Origin: Pseudomonas parafulva
GTDB taxonomy: Bacteria; Pseudomonadota; Gammaproteobacteria; Pseudomonadales; Pseudomonadaceae
Length of the DNA: 64,000 nucleotides
Reading direction: 5' to 3'
Assembly: GCF_000800255.1 (NCBI RefSeq)
Contig: NZ_CP009747.1
Coordinates: forward strand, 1,178,001-1,242,000
This document shows positions 22,027 through 31,103 of the stretch, one piece after another. The translations under genes were made by a program, and so were the position numbers. The notes beneath the pieces are model-generated. The model was not told the origin of the DNA, ran no database searches, and saw only the letters and a program-made list of their open reading frames with translations. Position 1 is the stretch's first letter. Each line of letters begins with the position of its first letter.

Positions 22027-23175
22027 ATGACCCCACGTACCTGGATGACCACACTGGCGGCTGCTGCACTGTTTCCATTACTGGCGCAGGCCGCTGCCGA
22101 ACAGCGCTTGCCCAGTGAAGAAGGCGAGTTGACAGTCAGCACTGTCGCCGACGGCCTCAACCACCCTTGGGCGCTGGCCTTCCTGCCTGGTGGCAAGGAC
22201 ATGCTGATCACCGAGCAGCCAGGTAATCTGCGCATCGTCAATGCCGAAGGCAAGGTCGGCCCACCCTTGTCGGGCGTGCCGAAGGTCTGGGCGCAAGGGC
22301 AGGGCGGCCTGTTGGATGTTGCCCTTTCACCTGAGTTCGCCAAAGACCGGACGGTGTACCTGTCCTATGCCGAGGAGGGCGCGGACGGCAAGGCCGGTAC
22401 GGCGGTTGGTCGGGGGCAGTTGTCCCAGGATCGATCGCGCCTGGAGAACTTCAACGTGATTTTCCGCCAGCAACCGAAGCTCTCGGTGGGTAATCACTTC
22501 GGCTCCCGGTTGGTGTTCGACCGTGACGGCTACTTGTTCATCGCCCTGGGCGAGAACAATCAGCGCTCCACTGCCCAGGACCTGGACAAGCTGCAAGGCA
22601 AGTTGGTGCGAATCCTGCCCGATGGCGAAGTACCCAAGGACAACCCCTTCGTTGGTCAGAAAAATGTGCGGCCGGAAATCTGGTCGTTCGGCCACCGCAA
22701 CCAGCAGGGTGCGGCGCTCAATCCTTGGACGGGCCAGCTCTGGACACATGAGCATGGGCCGCGCGGTGGCGACGAAATCAATATTCCTCAGCCGGGCAAG
22801 AACTATGGCTGGCCGATTGCCACCCACGGCATCGATTATTCCCTGTTGCCGATTCCCGAGGCCAAGGGCAAGCATGTCGATGGCATGGAAGACCCACACC
22901 ACGTCTGGGAGAAATCACCCGGCATCAGTGGTATGGCCTTCTACGACAGCCCCACCTTCAAGGCGTGGGATCACAATCTGTTCATAGGGGCCTTGGCCAC
23001 TGAGGAGTTGATCCGTCTCCAGCTCGACGGCGACAACGTGGTCCACGAAGAGCGTTTGCTTGGCGAGCTCAAGGCGCGAATTCGTGACGTGCGGGTTGGC
23101 CCTGATGGCTATCTCTATGTGCTGACCGATGCCCAGGATGGCGCGCTACTCAAGGTGGGCTTGAGCAAGGATTGA
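22027..23175 (+). CDS. PQQ-dependent aldose sugar dehydrogenase, YliI/Asd type
   Basis: About 382 residues from MTPRTWMTTLAAAALFPLLAQA, a Sec signal peptide. The mature part is a six-bladed propeller of the soluble glucose dehydrogenase family (LNHPWALAFLPGGKDMLITEQPG ... GEIWSFGHRNQQGA-type blade ... WTHEHGPRGGDEINIPQPGKNYGWP), with the conserved His and Arg of the PQQ site in these blades. It oxidises aldoses in the periplasm with electrons passed to the respiratory chain. The frame is open upstream to 21775 but that part overlaps the preceding gene. AAGGAA lies upstream of the ATG. Confidence 0.9.
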   Translation: MTPRTWMTTLAAAALFPLLAQAAAEQRLPSEEGELTVSTVADGLNHPWALAFLPGGKDMLITEQPGNLRIVNAEGKVGPPLSGVPKVWAQGQGGLLDVALSPEFAKDRTVYLSYAEEGADGKAGTAVGRGQLSQDRSRLENFNVIFRQQPKLSVGNHFGSRLVFDRDGYLFIALGENNQRSTAQDLDKLQGKLVRILPDGEVPKDNPFVGQKNVRPEIWSFGHRNQQGAALNPWTGQLWTHEHGPRGGDEINIPQPGKNYGWPIATHGIDYSLLPIPEAKGKHVDGMEDPHHVWEKSPGISGMAFYDSPTFKAWDHNLFIGALATEELIRLQLDGDNVVHEERLLGELKARIRDVRVGPDGYLYVLTDAQDGALLKVGLSKD

Positions 23176-23236
23176 TCGGCGGCCCCACGCCAACGCTGCT
23201 TGCACTATCATGGCGGTTTTGCCCAGGCATGCCGCC

Positions 23237-24337
23237 ATGACGCCCGCTGCGCTCTACCTCCAAGCCCTGCAACGCGAGGGCTTCGTCGCCGATGCCGCGC
23301 AGGCCTCGGCGGTCAGCGCCCTTGAGCGCTGTTTCGAGGCCGTCCAGCAAGGACGTGCCGTCCAAGGCGTCTATCTGTGGGGGCCGGTGGGGCGTGGCAA
23401 GACCTGGCTCATGGACCTGTTCCATCGCTGCCTCGAAGTACCGTCGCGGCGTCAGCATTTCCATCACTTCATGGCCTGGGTGCACCAGCGGCTGTTCCAG
23501 CTCGTGGGCATCGCCGATCCTCTACAGGCCCTGGCTCAGGCGTTGGCGCAGGACATTCGTGTGTTGTGCTTCGACGAGCTGTTCGTCACCGATATCGGTG
23601 ATGCGATCATCCTCGGACGCCTGTTCCAGGCGCTATTCGAACAAGGTGTCGTGCTGGTCGCGACCTCCAATCAACCGCCTGATCAGCTCTATGCCGATGG
23701 CTTCAACCGCGAGCGCTTCCTGCCGGCGATTGCGGCGATCGAGCAGCATATGCAACGGGTGGCGGTGGCTGGCGATCAGGACCATCGGCTGCATCCCGGC
23801 GCGCAGTTGCAGCGTTACTGGGTGAGCGAGGCAGGCACCGCCTCTGCGTTGGCGGCCGTGTTCTGTCAACTGAGCGCCGGCGAAACGGCGACTGAGCTAC
23901 CGCTGCAGATCGGCACACGGCACGTCACGGTCATTCGTCGCAGTGAGCGGGTGATCTGGTGCGACTTCTCGCACTTGTGCGATCAAGCCTTGGCGGCGAC
24001 GGACTTCATGGCCTTGTGCGATCGCTATAGCGCGATTCTGGTCAGCGCCGTGCCCGCACTGGGTGGCCAACAGCGCGCCGGGCGTATCGCCCGAGGGACG
24101 GAAGATGCCGCGCAGCGCGTGATCGCTGGCGACCGCGAGCTGCCGGCGCTGTCACCGCGTGATGACAGTGTGCGGCGCTTCATCGCACTGGTCGACGAAT
24201 GTTACGACCGGCGAATCGCCTTGTACCTGGAGGCTGCCGTGCCGCTCGAGGCGCTGTATACCGAAGGTTACCTGTCATTCGCCTTCCGCCGAACCTTGAG
24301 TCGCTTGCAGGAAATGCAGTTGCAGCGCTTCGCCTGA
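23237..24337 (+). CDS. AFG1/ZapE-family ATPase
   Basis: About 366 residues from MTPAALYLQALQREGFVADA. The Walker A motif GVYLWGPVGRGKTWLMDLF and Walker B VLCFDELFVTDIGDA are intact, followed by sensor-like VLVATSNQPP. AFG1/ZapE ATPases act at the cell-division ring in E. coli and in protein quality control in mitochondria. Pseudomonas genomes commonly have a canonical zapE elsewhere next to ribosomal genes; context here (sugar dehydrogenase and hydrolase genes) and a divergent N-terminus suggest this is a second paralogue, so I leave the symbol empty. The ATG at 23237 matches family starts better than 23210. Confidence 0.88.
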   Translation: MTPAALYLQALQREGFVADAAQASAVSALERCFEAVQQGRAVQGVYLWGPVGRGKTWLMDLFHRCLEVPSRRQHFHHFMAWVHQRLFQLVGIADPLQALAQALAQDIRVLCFDELFVTDIGDAIILGRLFQALFEQGVVLVATSNQPPDQLYADGFNRERFLPAIAAIEQHMQRVAVAGDQDHRLHPGAQLQRYWVSEAGTASALAAVFCQLSAGETATELPLQIGTRHVTVIRRSERVIWCDFSHLCDQALAATDFMALCDRYSAILVSAVPALGGQQRAGRIARGTEDAAQRVIAGDRELPALSPRDDSVRRFIALVDECYDRRIALYLEAAVPLEALYTEGYLSFAFRRTLSRLQEMQLQRFA

Positions 24338-24341
24338 GGAC

Positions 24342-25337
24342 CTATCGCAGCCAGTCGATCAGCGCGTCGTGAAAGCGCTCGGGCGCCTCGATTTGCGGCG
24401 CGTGACCCAAGCCTTTGAAGGTCACCAGTTTGCCTTGGGGTATCAGCTTTTCCACCTGAGGGCCCAGTACCGCATAGTGGCCCAGTTTGGCTTTGATCTC
24501 GGGCGGTGCGATGTCGCTGCCGATGGCAGTGGTGTCCTGGTCGCCGATCATCAGCAGCGTCGGCATCTGCAGGTTCTTGAACTCGTAGACCACCGGCTGC
24601 GTGAAAATCATGTCGTAGATCAGCGCAGAGTTCCACGCCACCGCTTCATGTCCTGGTCCTTGGTTCAGGCCCACCAACATATCTACCCAGCGCTCGTAGT
24701 CGGGCTTCCAGCGCCCGGCGTAGTAGGTGGTGCGTTCATAATTGCGCACGCCCTCGGCATTGAGCTTGAGCTCGCGTTCGTACCATTGATCTACCGTGCG
24801 GTAAGGCGCACCCAGGGCTTTCCAGTCTTCCAGGCCGATGGGGTTGACCATGGCCAGGCGCTCGACCTGCTGTGGGTACATCAGGGCATAGCGGGTGGCT
24901 AGCATCCCCCCCGTGGAGTGGCCTACCAGGCTGATCTTGTCGATCCCCAAGCGTTCGAGCAGCGCATGGGTGTTATCCGCCAGTTGTTGGAAGCTGTACT
25001 GGTAGTACGCGGGTTTGCTGGAGGTGCAGAAACCGATTTGGTCGGGAACGATGACCCGATAGCCGGCCTTGCTCAAAGCGTCGATCGAGGACTCCCAGGT
25101 GGCGGCGCAGAAATTCTTGCCATGCATCAGTAGCACGCTGCGACCATTGGCATGACCTCGGGCGGGTACATCCATGTAGCCCATCTGCACGGTCTGGCCT
25201 TGTGAGCTGAAGTTGAAATGTTGCAATGGATGAGGGTAGGCGAAGCCTTCGAGCTGCTTGCCGTAGGTGACGGATTCAGCGGCCAGGGCCGGAGCGCCGG
25301 CCAGGCATGCCAAGGTCAATGCGGTTATGCGCAGCAT
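24342..25337 (-). CDS. secreted alpha/beta-fold hydrolase
   Basis: About 331 residues from MLRITALTLACLAGAPALAAES, a Sec signal peptide. Alpha/beta hydrolase landmarks: oxyanion-hole segment VLLMHGKNFCAATWE, nucleophile elbow LVGHSTGGMLATRYA (Ser), acid in LLMIGDQDTTAI and His in FKGLGHAPQIEAPERF. A periplasmic or exported esterase-type enzyme; the substrate is unknown. Convergent with the ATPase gene, 4 bases between stops. Confidence 0.88.
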   Translation of the reverse strand: MLRITALTLACLAGAPALAAESVTYGKQLEGFAYPHPLQHFNFSSQGQTVQMGYMDVPARGHANGRSVLLMHGKNFCAATWESSIDALSKAGYRVIVPDQIGFCTSSKPAYYQYSFQQLADNTHALLERLGIDKISLVGHSTGGMLATRYALMYPQQVERLAMVNPIGLEDWKALGAPYRTVDQWYERELKLNAEGVRNYERTTYYAGRWKPDYERWVDMLVGLNQGPGHEAVAWNSALIYDMIFTQPVVYEFKNLQMPTLLMIGDQDTTAIGSDIAPPEIKAKLGHYAVLGPQVEKLIPQGKLVTFKGLGHAPQIEAPERFHDALIDWLR

Positions 25338-25413
25338 GGCGAAGACTCCGAGTTCGGTCATGTAGGAAGCAGCGACTGTAGCAGTCGGTTGACCTGCGCA
25401 GCGGACAAAGGTG

Positions 25414-25851
25414 TCACCCGGTGTGAAACCAGCCCAGGGTAATCAGTATCAGAACCCAGTAGCGACCAGCCTTGGCCAGGGTCACCAGTAACACAAAGCG
25501 CCAGAACGGCTCGCGAAGGATTCCCGCAACCAGCGTCAGTGGATCGCCGATCACCGGTACCCAGCTCAGTAAAAGCGACCACTGTCCCCAGCGCTGGTAG
25601 TGGCATTGTGCGCGTTGCAACTGAGTGGCGCTGAACGGGAACCAGCGTCGATCACGCAGGCGTTCGATTGCCCGGCCCAGCAGCCAATTGACCACCGAGC
25701 CGAGCACATTGCCGAAGGTAGCCACCAGCAGCAGGAGCAGCCAGGCGTCAGGATCGCGCAGCAGCAAGCCGACCAGCACGGCCTCGGACTGCAGCGGCAG
25801 CAGCGTGGCAGCACCGAAGGCGCTGAGAAACAGGGCCCCTAAACTGATCAT
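25414..25851 (-). CDS. YqaA-type (DedA/VTT-like) membrane protein
   Basis: 145 residues with four hydrophobic stretches. The family pattern is VATFGNVLGSVVNWLLGRAIE and SWVPVIGDPLTLVAGILREPFWRF. YqaA proteins belong to the VTT/SNARE-associated superfamily whose DedA members move undecaprenyl phosphate or phospholipid across the inner membrane; transport by this short form is unproven. Its ATG shares a base with the TGA of the upstream DUF411 gene, so the two are translated together. Confidence 0.87.
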   Translation of the reverse strand: MISLGALFLSAFGAATLLPLQSEAVLVGLLLRDPDAWLLLLLVATFGNVLGSVVNWLLGRAIERLRDRRWFPFSATQLQRAQCHYQRWGQWSLLLSWVPVIGDPLTLVAGILREPFWRFVLLVTLAKAGRYWVLILITLGWFHTG

Positions 25852-26279
25852 CAGTACTCGGCGACCACGGTGTCCCGACCCTCGCGCGTGAGGCCGATCA
25901 CCTGGTAAGCGTCTTTACGCGCGCCCATCTCCATCCCCGGGGAGCCGATCGGCATTCCCGGCACTGCCACACCCACCAGATCGTCTCGCTGAGTCAGCAG
26001 GCGGACCTGCTCGGCGGGCACATGGCCCTCGACGAATTTGCCGTCGATCACTGCGGTATGGCACGAGGCGAGTCTGGGTGCGACGCCAAGGCGCTGTTTC
26101 ACCGCGCTCATGTTCGGCTCGACATGGTCATTGACCGTGAAACCGTTGTCGCGCAGGTGGGCGATCCACTGTTTGCAACAACCGCAGTTCGGGTCGCGGT
26201 AGACATCGACGACCTCGGAGGCCTGGGCCAGGCCGCCGCAGGCCAGCAGTACGAACGCCAATAGGTGCTTGTTCAGCAT
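25851..26279 (-). CDS. DUF411 periplasmic metal-binding protein
   Basis: 142 residues with a Sec signal (MLNKHLLAFVLLACGGLAQA) and the DUF411 signature VYRDPNCGCCKQWIAHLRDNGF, whose CxCC motif is a likely copper site, followed by RLASCHTAVIDGKFVEGHVPAEQV and the Met-rich VPGMPIGSPGMEMG. Family members often sit in copper-resistance loci, suggesting periplasmic copper handling; here the partner is a YqaA gene instead. AAGGAG lies upstream of the start. Confidence 0.88.
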   Translation of the reverse strand: MLNKHLLAFVLLACGGLAQASEVVDVYRDPNCGCCKQWIAHLRDNGFTVNDHVEPNMSAVKQRLGVAPRLASCHTAVIDGKFVEGHVPAEQVRLLTQRDDLVGVAVPGMPIGSPGMEMGARKDAYQVIGLTREGRDTVVAEY

Positions 26280-26388
26280 GAAAACACTCCTTGATCAATG
26301 CGCCTGCATTGCGCGCGCTAGCATCATGTAACTGTCGAGCATGCAGCGCCTTGTCTGACCTTAGCCTGAAGCGCAGATGACAGTTTTG

Positions 26389-27723
26389 TCAGGCGTATTC
26401 TTGTGCTTCGCCTAAGTCGCGCATCAGCAGTCCGAATTCCAGCGGCACCTGCTCGGGCACCGGCAGGTACACCACATGCCCGTCTCCTGGGGCGACATCG
26501 ATGGCATTGCCCTGGCGATCGCTCAGACGATCGAGGTCGAAATGATAATTGCCGCGAGGGGTCATGAGCTCGAGCGTGTCGCCCACTGTGAAACGGTTCT
26601 TGACCTTGACCTCAGCCAGTCCGTCGACGCGCTGGCCAGTCAACTCACCGACAAACTGCTGGCGTTCTGAAACCGAATGGCCGCGTTGATAGTTCTGATA
26701 CTCATCGTGCACGTGTCGGCGCAAGAACCCTTCGGTGTAGCCGCGCTGGGCAAGCGATTCGAGATCGTCCATCAAACCGCGGTCGAATGGCCGTCCGTCC
26801 GCCGCATCGTCGATGGCCTTTCGGTAAGCCTGAACGGCACGCGCGCAATAGAAATGCGATTTGGTGCGGCCCTCGATCTTCAGCGAGTGCACGCCCATCT
26901 GCGTCAGGCGTTCGACGTGCTGAACGGCGCGCAGGTCCTTGGCGTTCATGATGTAGGTACCGTGCTCGTCCTCGAATGCCGGCATCTGCTCATCTGGCCG
27001 GTTGTGTTCCTGGAGCAGGAAGACCTGATCGCTGGGCGCGCCAACGCCCAGCGTAGGCTCGACCGTACGCACGATCTCGCCGGTGACGTTTTCGCAGGCT
27101 TCGGTGGCCTGGTACTTCCAGCGGCACGCATTGGTGCACGTGCCTTGGTTGGCGTCGCGCTTGTTCAGGTAGCCCGACAACAGGCAGCGACCGGAGTAAG
27201 CCATGCACAGCGCACCATGTACGAAGACTTCCAGCTCCACGTCAGGCACCTGCCGCCGTATTTCCTCGATCTCCTCCAGCGACAGCTCGCGCGACAGAAT
27301 CACCCGACTCAGCCCCATTTGCTGCCAGAACACGACACTGGCCCAGTTCACCGTGTTGGCTTGCACCGAAAGGTGCACCGGCATCTGCGGGAAGTGTTCA
27401 CGCACCAGCATGATCAGGCCGGGATCGGACATGATCAGCGCGTCGGGTGCCATCTGGATCACCGGCTCGAGATCCTTGAGGAAGGTTTTGAGCTTGGCAT
27501 TGTGCGGCGCGATGTTGACCACCACGTAGAACCGCTTGCCCAGGGCATGCGCCTCCTGGATGCCCACGGCCAGGTTGGCATGGTCGAATTCGTTGTTGCG
27601 CACCCGCAGGCTGTAGCGCGGCTGGCCGGCATAGACCGCGTCTGCACCGTAGGCGAAGGCATAGCGCAACGTCTTGAGCGAGCCGGCAGGGGCGAGCAAT
27701 TCAGGCTTGGCAAGAGAGTTCAT
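26389..27723 (-). CDS. trhP: peptidase U32-family tRNA hydroxylation protein TrhP (YegQ)
   Basis: 444 residues. N-terminal U32 barrel (PELLAPAGSLKTLRYAFAYGADAVYAG) and the signature ELEVFVHGALCMAYSGRCLLSGY with cysteines that continue in NQGTCTNACRWKY, where family members bind iron-sulfur. A C-terminal beta domain (KVKNRFTVGDTLELMTPRG) follows. E. coli TrhP makes 5-hydroxyuridine at tRNA position 34 from prephenate-derived chemistry; the length and motifs agree. It is divergent from the AI-2E permease gene. Confidence 0.88.
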   Translation of the reverse strand: MNSLAKPELLAPAGSLKTLRYAFAYGADAVYAGQPRYSLRVRNNEFDHANLAVGIQEAHALGKRFYVVVNIAPHNAKLKTFLKDLEPVIQMAPDALIMSDPGLIMLVREHFPQMPVHLSVQANTVNWASVVFWQQMGLSRVILSRELSLEEIEEIRRQVPDVELEVFVHGALCMAYSGRCLLSGYLNKRDANQGTCTNACRWKYQATEACENVTGEIVRTVEPTLGVGAPSDQVFLLQEHNRPDEQMPAFEDEHGTYIMNAKDLRAVQHVERLTQMGVHSLKIEGRTKSHFYCARAVQAYRKAIDDAADGRPFDRGLMDDLESLAQRGYTEGFLRRHVHDEYQNYQRGHSVSERQQFVGELTGQRVDGLAEVKVKNRFTVGDTLELMTPRGNYHFDLDRLSDRQGNAIDVAPGDGHVVYLPVPEQVPLEFGLLMRDLGEAQEYA

Positions 27724-27853
27724 GGACGCACCGGGGCAAAAGGCGCGAATGCTAGCGATAGGGCGCCCGTGGCGTGTTGATCTGAATCAAGCGCCTGATG
27801 GCACTTTTGCCTGCGCGCTGCGCACTAAGGTCCAGGACAACCGAGGAATCCCC

Positions 27854-28918
27854 ATGAATCAAACCGCTCTACAAAATCGGGCACTGGCCGTCTTGCTGGC
27901 GCTGGTGACCATCGCCTTCGTGTGGATTCTGTTGCCTTACTATGGCGCCATCTTCTGGGGCGTGATCCTCGGCATTCTGTTTGCGCCCCTGCAGCGCAAT
28001 CTGCTTATTCGCTTCAACCGTCGGCGTAATCTGGCCGCGTGCGCGACGCTTGCCATCTGTTTGCTGATCGCGGTTCTGCCCGTTATCGTCATCAGCGCCT
28101 TGTTGGTGCAGGAGGGCGCGACGCTGTACCAGCGCATCGAGAGTGGCCAACTGGACATCGCCGGTTACGTCGAGCGCGGTCGCGACATGCTGCCGCACTT
28201 CGCGCAGAACGGGCTGGACCGCCTGGGTGTCGGCAACCTCGACGGTCTGCGCGAGAAGATCACCCAATGGGCGACCCAGGGCAGCCGGTTCCTCGCCAGC
28301 CAGGCCTTCAGTTTTGGCCAGGGCACCTTCGATTTCCTGGTCAGCTTCGGCATCATGCTCTACCTGCTGTTCTTCTTCCTGCGCGAGGGGCCGGAGTTGG
28401 CGCGCAAGGTGCGTCAGGCTGTACCTCTGCCCGAGCAGCAGAAGCGCCGCCTGCAACTGAAGTTCAACCGTGTAGTGCGTGCGACCGTCAAAGGCAACCT
28501 GCTGGTGGCGATCACTCAGGGCGCCCTGGGTGGTTTCATCTTCTGGGCGCTGGACATTCCCAGTGCGCTGGTCTGGGCGGTGTTGATGGCATTCCTTTCG
28601 CTGCTGCCTGCGGTGGGGGCTGGCATCGTCTGGGGGCCGGTTGCGGTGTACTTCCTGCTCACGGGCGCCATCTGGCAAGGGGTCGTATTGGCCGCATTCG
28701 GCACGCTGGTCATTGGGCTGGTGGACAACGTGCTGCGGCCGATCCTGGTGGGCAAGGACACCCGTATGCCTGACTACCTGATCCTGGTATCGACCCTCGG
28801 TGGGCTGGCGGTATTCGGGCTCAATGGTTTCGTGATCGGGCCACTGATCGCTGCCCTGTTCATCGCCAGTTGGACCATCTTCACCGAGACCACGCCACAG
28901 GTACAGTTGCCGTCGTGA
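27854..28918 (+). CDS. AI-2E/PerM-family transporter
   Basis: 354 residues from MNQTALQNRALAVLLALV. Seven or eight membrane segments in the AI-2E family order, with the conserved late block FGTLVIGLVDNVLRPILVGKDTRMPDYLILVSTLGGLAVFGLNGFVIGP. Members export autoinducer-2, or exchange Na+/H+ in some cases; the substrate here is unknown. The frame extends upstream to 27674 across the divergent trhP promoter, so the Met at 27854 with GAGGAA upstream is preferred. It converges with the methyltransferase gene of the YcaO cassette. Confidence 0.9.
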   Translation: MNQTALQNRALAVLLALVTIAFVWILLPYYGAIFWGVILGILFAPLQRNLLIRFNRRRNLAACATLAICLLIAVLPVIVISALLVQEGATLYQRIESGQLDIAGYVERGRDMLPHFAQNGLDRLGVGNLDGLREKITQWATQGSRFLASQAFSFGQGTFDFLVSFGIMLYLLFFFLREGPELARKVRQAVPLPEQQKRRLQLKFNRVVRATVKGNLLVAITQGALGGFIFWALDIPSALVWAVLMAFLSLLPAVGAGIVWGPVAVYFLLTGAIWQGVVLAAFGTLVIGLVDNVLRPILVGKDTRMPDYLILVSTLGGLAVFGLNGFVIGPLIAALFIASWTIFTETTPQVQLPS

Positions 28919-28924
28919 GCCGAA

Positions 28925-29857
28925 TCAGGACCGTTCCAGCGTAAAGAGCTGGAACAGCGCCTGGGTATGGGGGCATCGGGCGAGGGCGCCTGTCATGTTC
29001 AGACCCAGGCGCCTGGCTTCGGCTTTCATGGGAATCAGCACGGGCGTATGTCCGAACACAATCACCAGCCCGCCGTACCGAACCAGTGGAACCAGGCGTT
29101 CGAACAAGTGCACAGCTTCATGCTGGCGCATGACTTCGGCATTGAGAAAACGCAGGACCAGGACATCGCATCGCCCGGGTGCAATTGCCGGGGTGACTGC
29201 ATCGGTCAGTGCGAAGCGCAGATTAGGATGCACGTGCTGCGCGCGTGCATGGTCGATCATGGCAGCCGAGATATCGCTTCCCAGACACTGCACGTGCGGC
29301 AAGCCTGCCGCGAGACTGGCGATGAACGTGCCGGTCGAGCACGCCGGATCGTAGACCACTGCCCCCGGTGCAAGGCGCTTCGACAGTAACCCGAGGCAGT
29401 GCTGCCGGAAATGCGTCTCCTGGGGATCCAGGTGGCGAGCCAGCCGTCGCGTGTCATCCCAGAACGACAAGGGTGCCACCTGCTCATTGCCGTGTTCGTC
29501 GAGCACAGGGAAGGGGAAGTGGACCGTTGCGTCGGGACTGCATGAAGCCTGGACGAAGACACGGTGCTTTTCTTCCAGACTCAGGGCGGTGTAGTGCAGG
29601 CGTAGGCAATGGTGGGTGTGTCTGGCCTTGAGTAAGGGGCCTAACAGCATCCTTGGGCTGAGGAGGCTACCCAGCGCGCCTGTTTCGTCCAACAGCTTGC
29701 GACCGAGGTAGTTGACGCCTTCCAGCTGAAGCACGAACAGGTTATTCAGGCCGTGCCCCATAGGCTCTTCGAAGAATGCTACGGTGCCTGGCTCGGGAGT
29801 GCAGGCCGGTAGGTGACGAGCTATCCAGCATTCGCGTTCGGCGTAGTGCTTTTGCAT
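28925..29857 (-). CDS. SAM-dependent methyltransferase of the YcaO cassette
   Basis: About 310 residues. The C-terminal half is a class I methyltransferase: motif I at residues ~167-178 is VVYDPACSTGTF, followed by CLGSDISAAMIDHAR (acidic ribose-binding residue), LRFALTDAV and CDVLVLRFLNAEVM. The N-terminal ~150 residues (GTVAFFEEPMGHGLNNLFVLQLEGVNYLGRKL) are not recognised and may bind the substrate peptide. ATG 29857 has GGTGAG 8 bases upstream; a GTG at 29869 overlapping the YcaO stop is the alternative. Either way translation is coupled to YcaO, so a modified peptide is the likely substrate, by inference. Confidence 0.82.
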   Translation of the reverse strand: MQKHYAERECWIARHLPACTPEPGTVAFFEEPMGHGLNNLFVLQLEGVNYLGRKLLDETGALGSLLSPRMLLGPLLKARHTHHCLRLHYTALSLEEKHRVFVQASCSPDATVHFPFPVLDEHGNEQVAPLSFWDDTRRLARHLDPQETHFRQHCLGLLSKRLAPGAVVYDPACSTGTFIASLAAGLPHVQCLGSDISAAMIDHARAQHVHPNLRFALTDAVTPAIAPGRCDVLVLRFLNAEVMRQHEAVHLFERLVPLVRYGGLVIVFGHTPVLIPMKAEARRLGLNMTGALARCPHTQALFQLFTLERS

Positions 29858-29865
29858 GACGGGAC

Positions 29866-31089
29866 TCACCGTGTTCGGTTTTGTAGAGAACGGCCTCTAG
29901 GACCGGGACAGACCACATTTCCGCTGCACACGAGGTGAAAACGCTCAAGGCCGGGAATGGCCACGTTGACCAGGCTTATGCCGTTCTGGCCTCGAAAGAC
30001 CTCGCAAACACCGGCGTGTTGGCCATGCCTTCGCAGGTCCGCCCACAGCTGTGCTACCTGCTCACGGACCGTCGTGAATGGGGGCGCTGGAGGTAGCGGC
30101 ACGACTTCGCCGGCTGCTTGATGCACTGTGCCGAGGTCGAGTTGCAGGCACGCGTGCAAGCGCGGGAACGGGCGTAGCTGTTGCTCAGCCAGCGTCAGCT
30201 CGGCTTTGGCCTCTGCAACCTGGCTGTTGAGCTGGACCTGAACCAGCTCTGTGACTGCTCGGCGCACCGCATGCCAGGGGTCGAGCGATGCACCGGCACC
30301 AAACAAGGCGCCATGCAACGTCGTCTCCGTTGTGATGCGAAGTGCGAGGTAGGTGCGGCTGGCAAATTCGCTGCTGATGTCCAGCACTCGAATCTGCGCG
30401 TCAAGGCACTGCTCGGCTTGCCGCCACAGGTGGCCAAGGGCGCAGCTGGGGTCTGGTTTGCTGACCCAGCGCAGCAGCGAGGGCTGCCGATAGAAATAGT
30501 GACGTAGAAAAAACAGTGACAGCGCGTCGCGCTCGATGCTTTGGTTCAGCGCGTGTAGCACCGCCTCCAGGTAGGTCGCGCCGATGGCTGCACCGTCGTT
30601 ACTGCTGTAGCGCCGCAGACCGCGGTAGTCGAAGGTCTCGCCGGGTAGAGGGTGGTCGGCATGATCAGGCAAGCTGAGGGCAAGTGGATAGTCGAACAGC
30701 CATTCCCCGTCCAGATCATGGTAGGCCTGGCAAGCCAGTGTTTTTTCCGGCTGCTCGGCCAGCCAGGGCTGGAGTATGTCCTGCTGCAGTGCTGGCATGC
30801 GCGCCAAACGGGCAGCCACGCTGAGGTGGGTCGCGCGTACGTGGTGCTGCTCGAGGAAGTGTTCCAGCGCTTCGAAGCGTGCGCCAACCCGCGCTTCTGC
30901 CTCAAGACCTTTGCCGCAACCCTGGCTACTGGCGCCGCAGTGACGACTTAGGGTGACGCGTGCCGAGCCCACGTTGGTGCCGCTCCATTGCTCATGGACG
31001 CTGAGCGACAACTGCCGCAGTTGCTCGTCTATGCGCTGGCTGGCCAAGGCGAGAGGCAACTCCCGCTCAGCGACTTGTGTGATATCCAT
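29866..31089 (-). CDS. YcaO-domain peptide-modifying enzyme
   Basis: About 407 residues from MDITQVAEREL, with AGGAG six bases before the ATG. YcaO ATP-binding blocks are visible: GKGLEAEARVGARFEALEHF (residues 59-78, Glu73 and Glu76) and SSNDGAAIG...EAVLHALNQSIERDA (162-189, Glu175, Glu186). The first Glu of the usual ExxER is Gln183. YcaO proteins use ATP to activate a peptide backbone amide, forming azoline, thioamide or amidine. The C-terminal PxPxP of azoline-forming YcaOs is absent (the protein ends GPRGRSLQNRTR), and no partner cyclodehydratase, TfuA or dehydrogenase gene is adjacent, so an amidine-type or new reaction is plausible. The frame extends six codons further to 31107. Confidence 0.86.
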   Translation of the reverse strand: MDITQVAERELPLALASQRIDEQLRQLSLSVHEQWSGTNVGSARVTLSRHCGASSQGCGKGLEAEARVGARFEALEHFLEQHHVRATHLSVAARLARMPALQQDILQPWLAEQPEKTLACQAYHDLDGEWLFDYPLALSLPDHADHPLPGETFDYRGLRRYSSNDGAAIGATYLEAVLHALNQSIERDALSLFFLRHYFYRQPSLLRWVSKPDPSCALGHLWRQAEQCLDAQIRVLDISSEFASRTYLALRITTETTLHGALFGAGASLDPWHAVRRAVTELVQVQLNSQVAEAKAELTLAEQQLRPFPRLHACLQLDLGTVHQAAGEVVPLPPAPPFTTVREQVAQLWADLRRHGQHAGVCEVFRGQNGISLVNVAIPGLERFHLVCSGNVVCPGPRGRSLQNRTR

Positions 31090-31103
31090 GGCGACTCCTG
31101 GGG

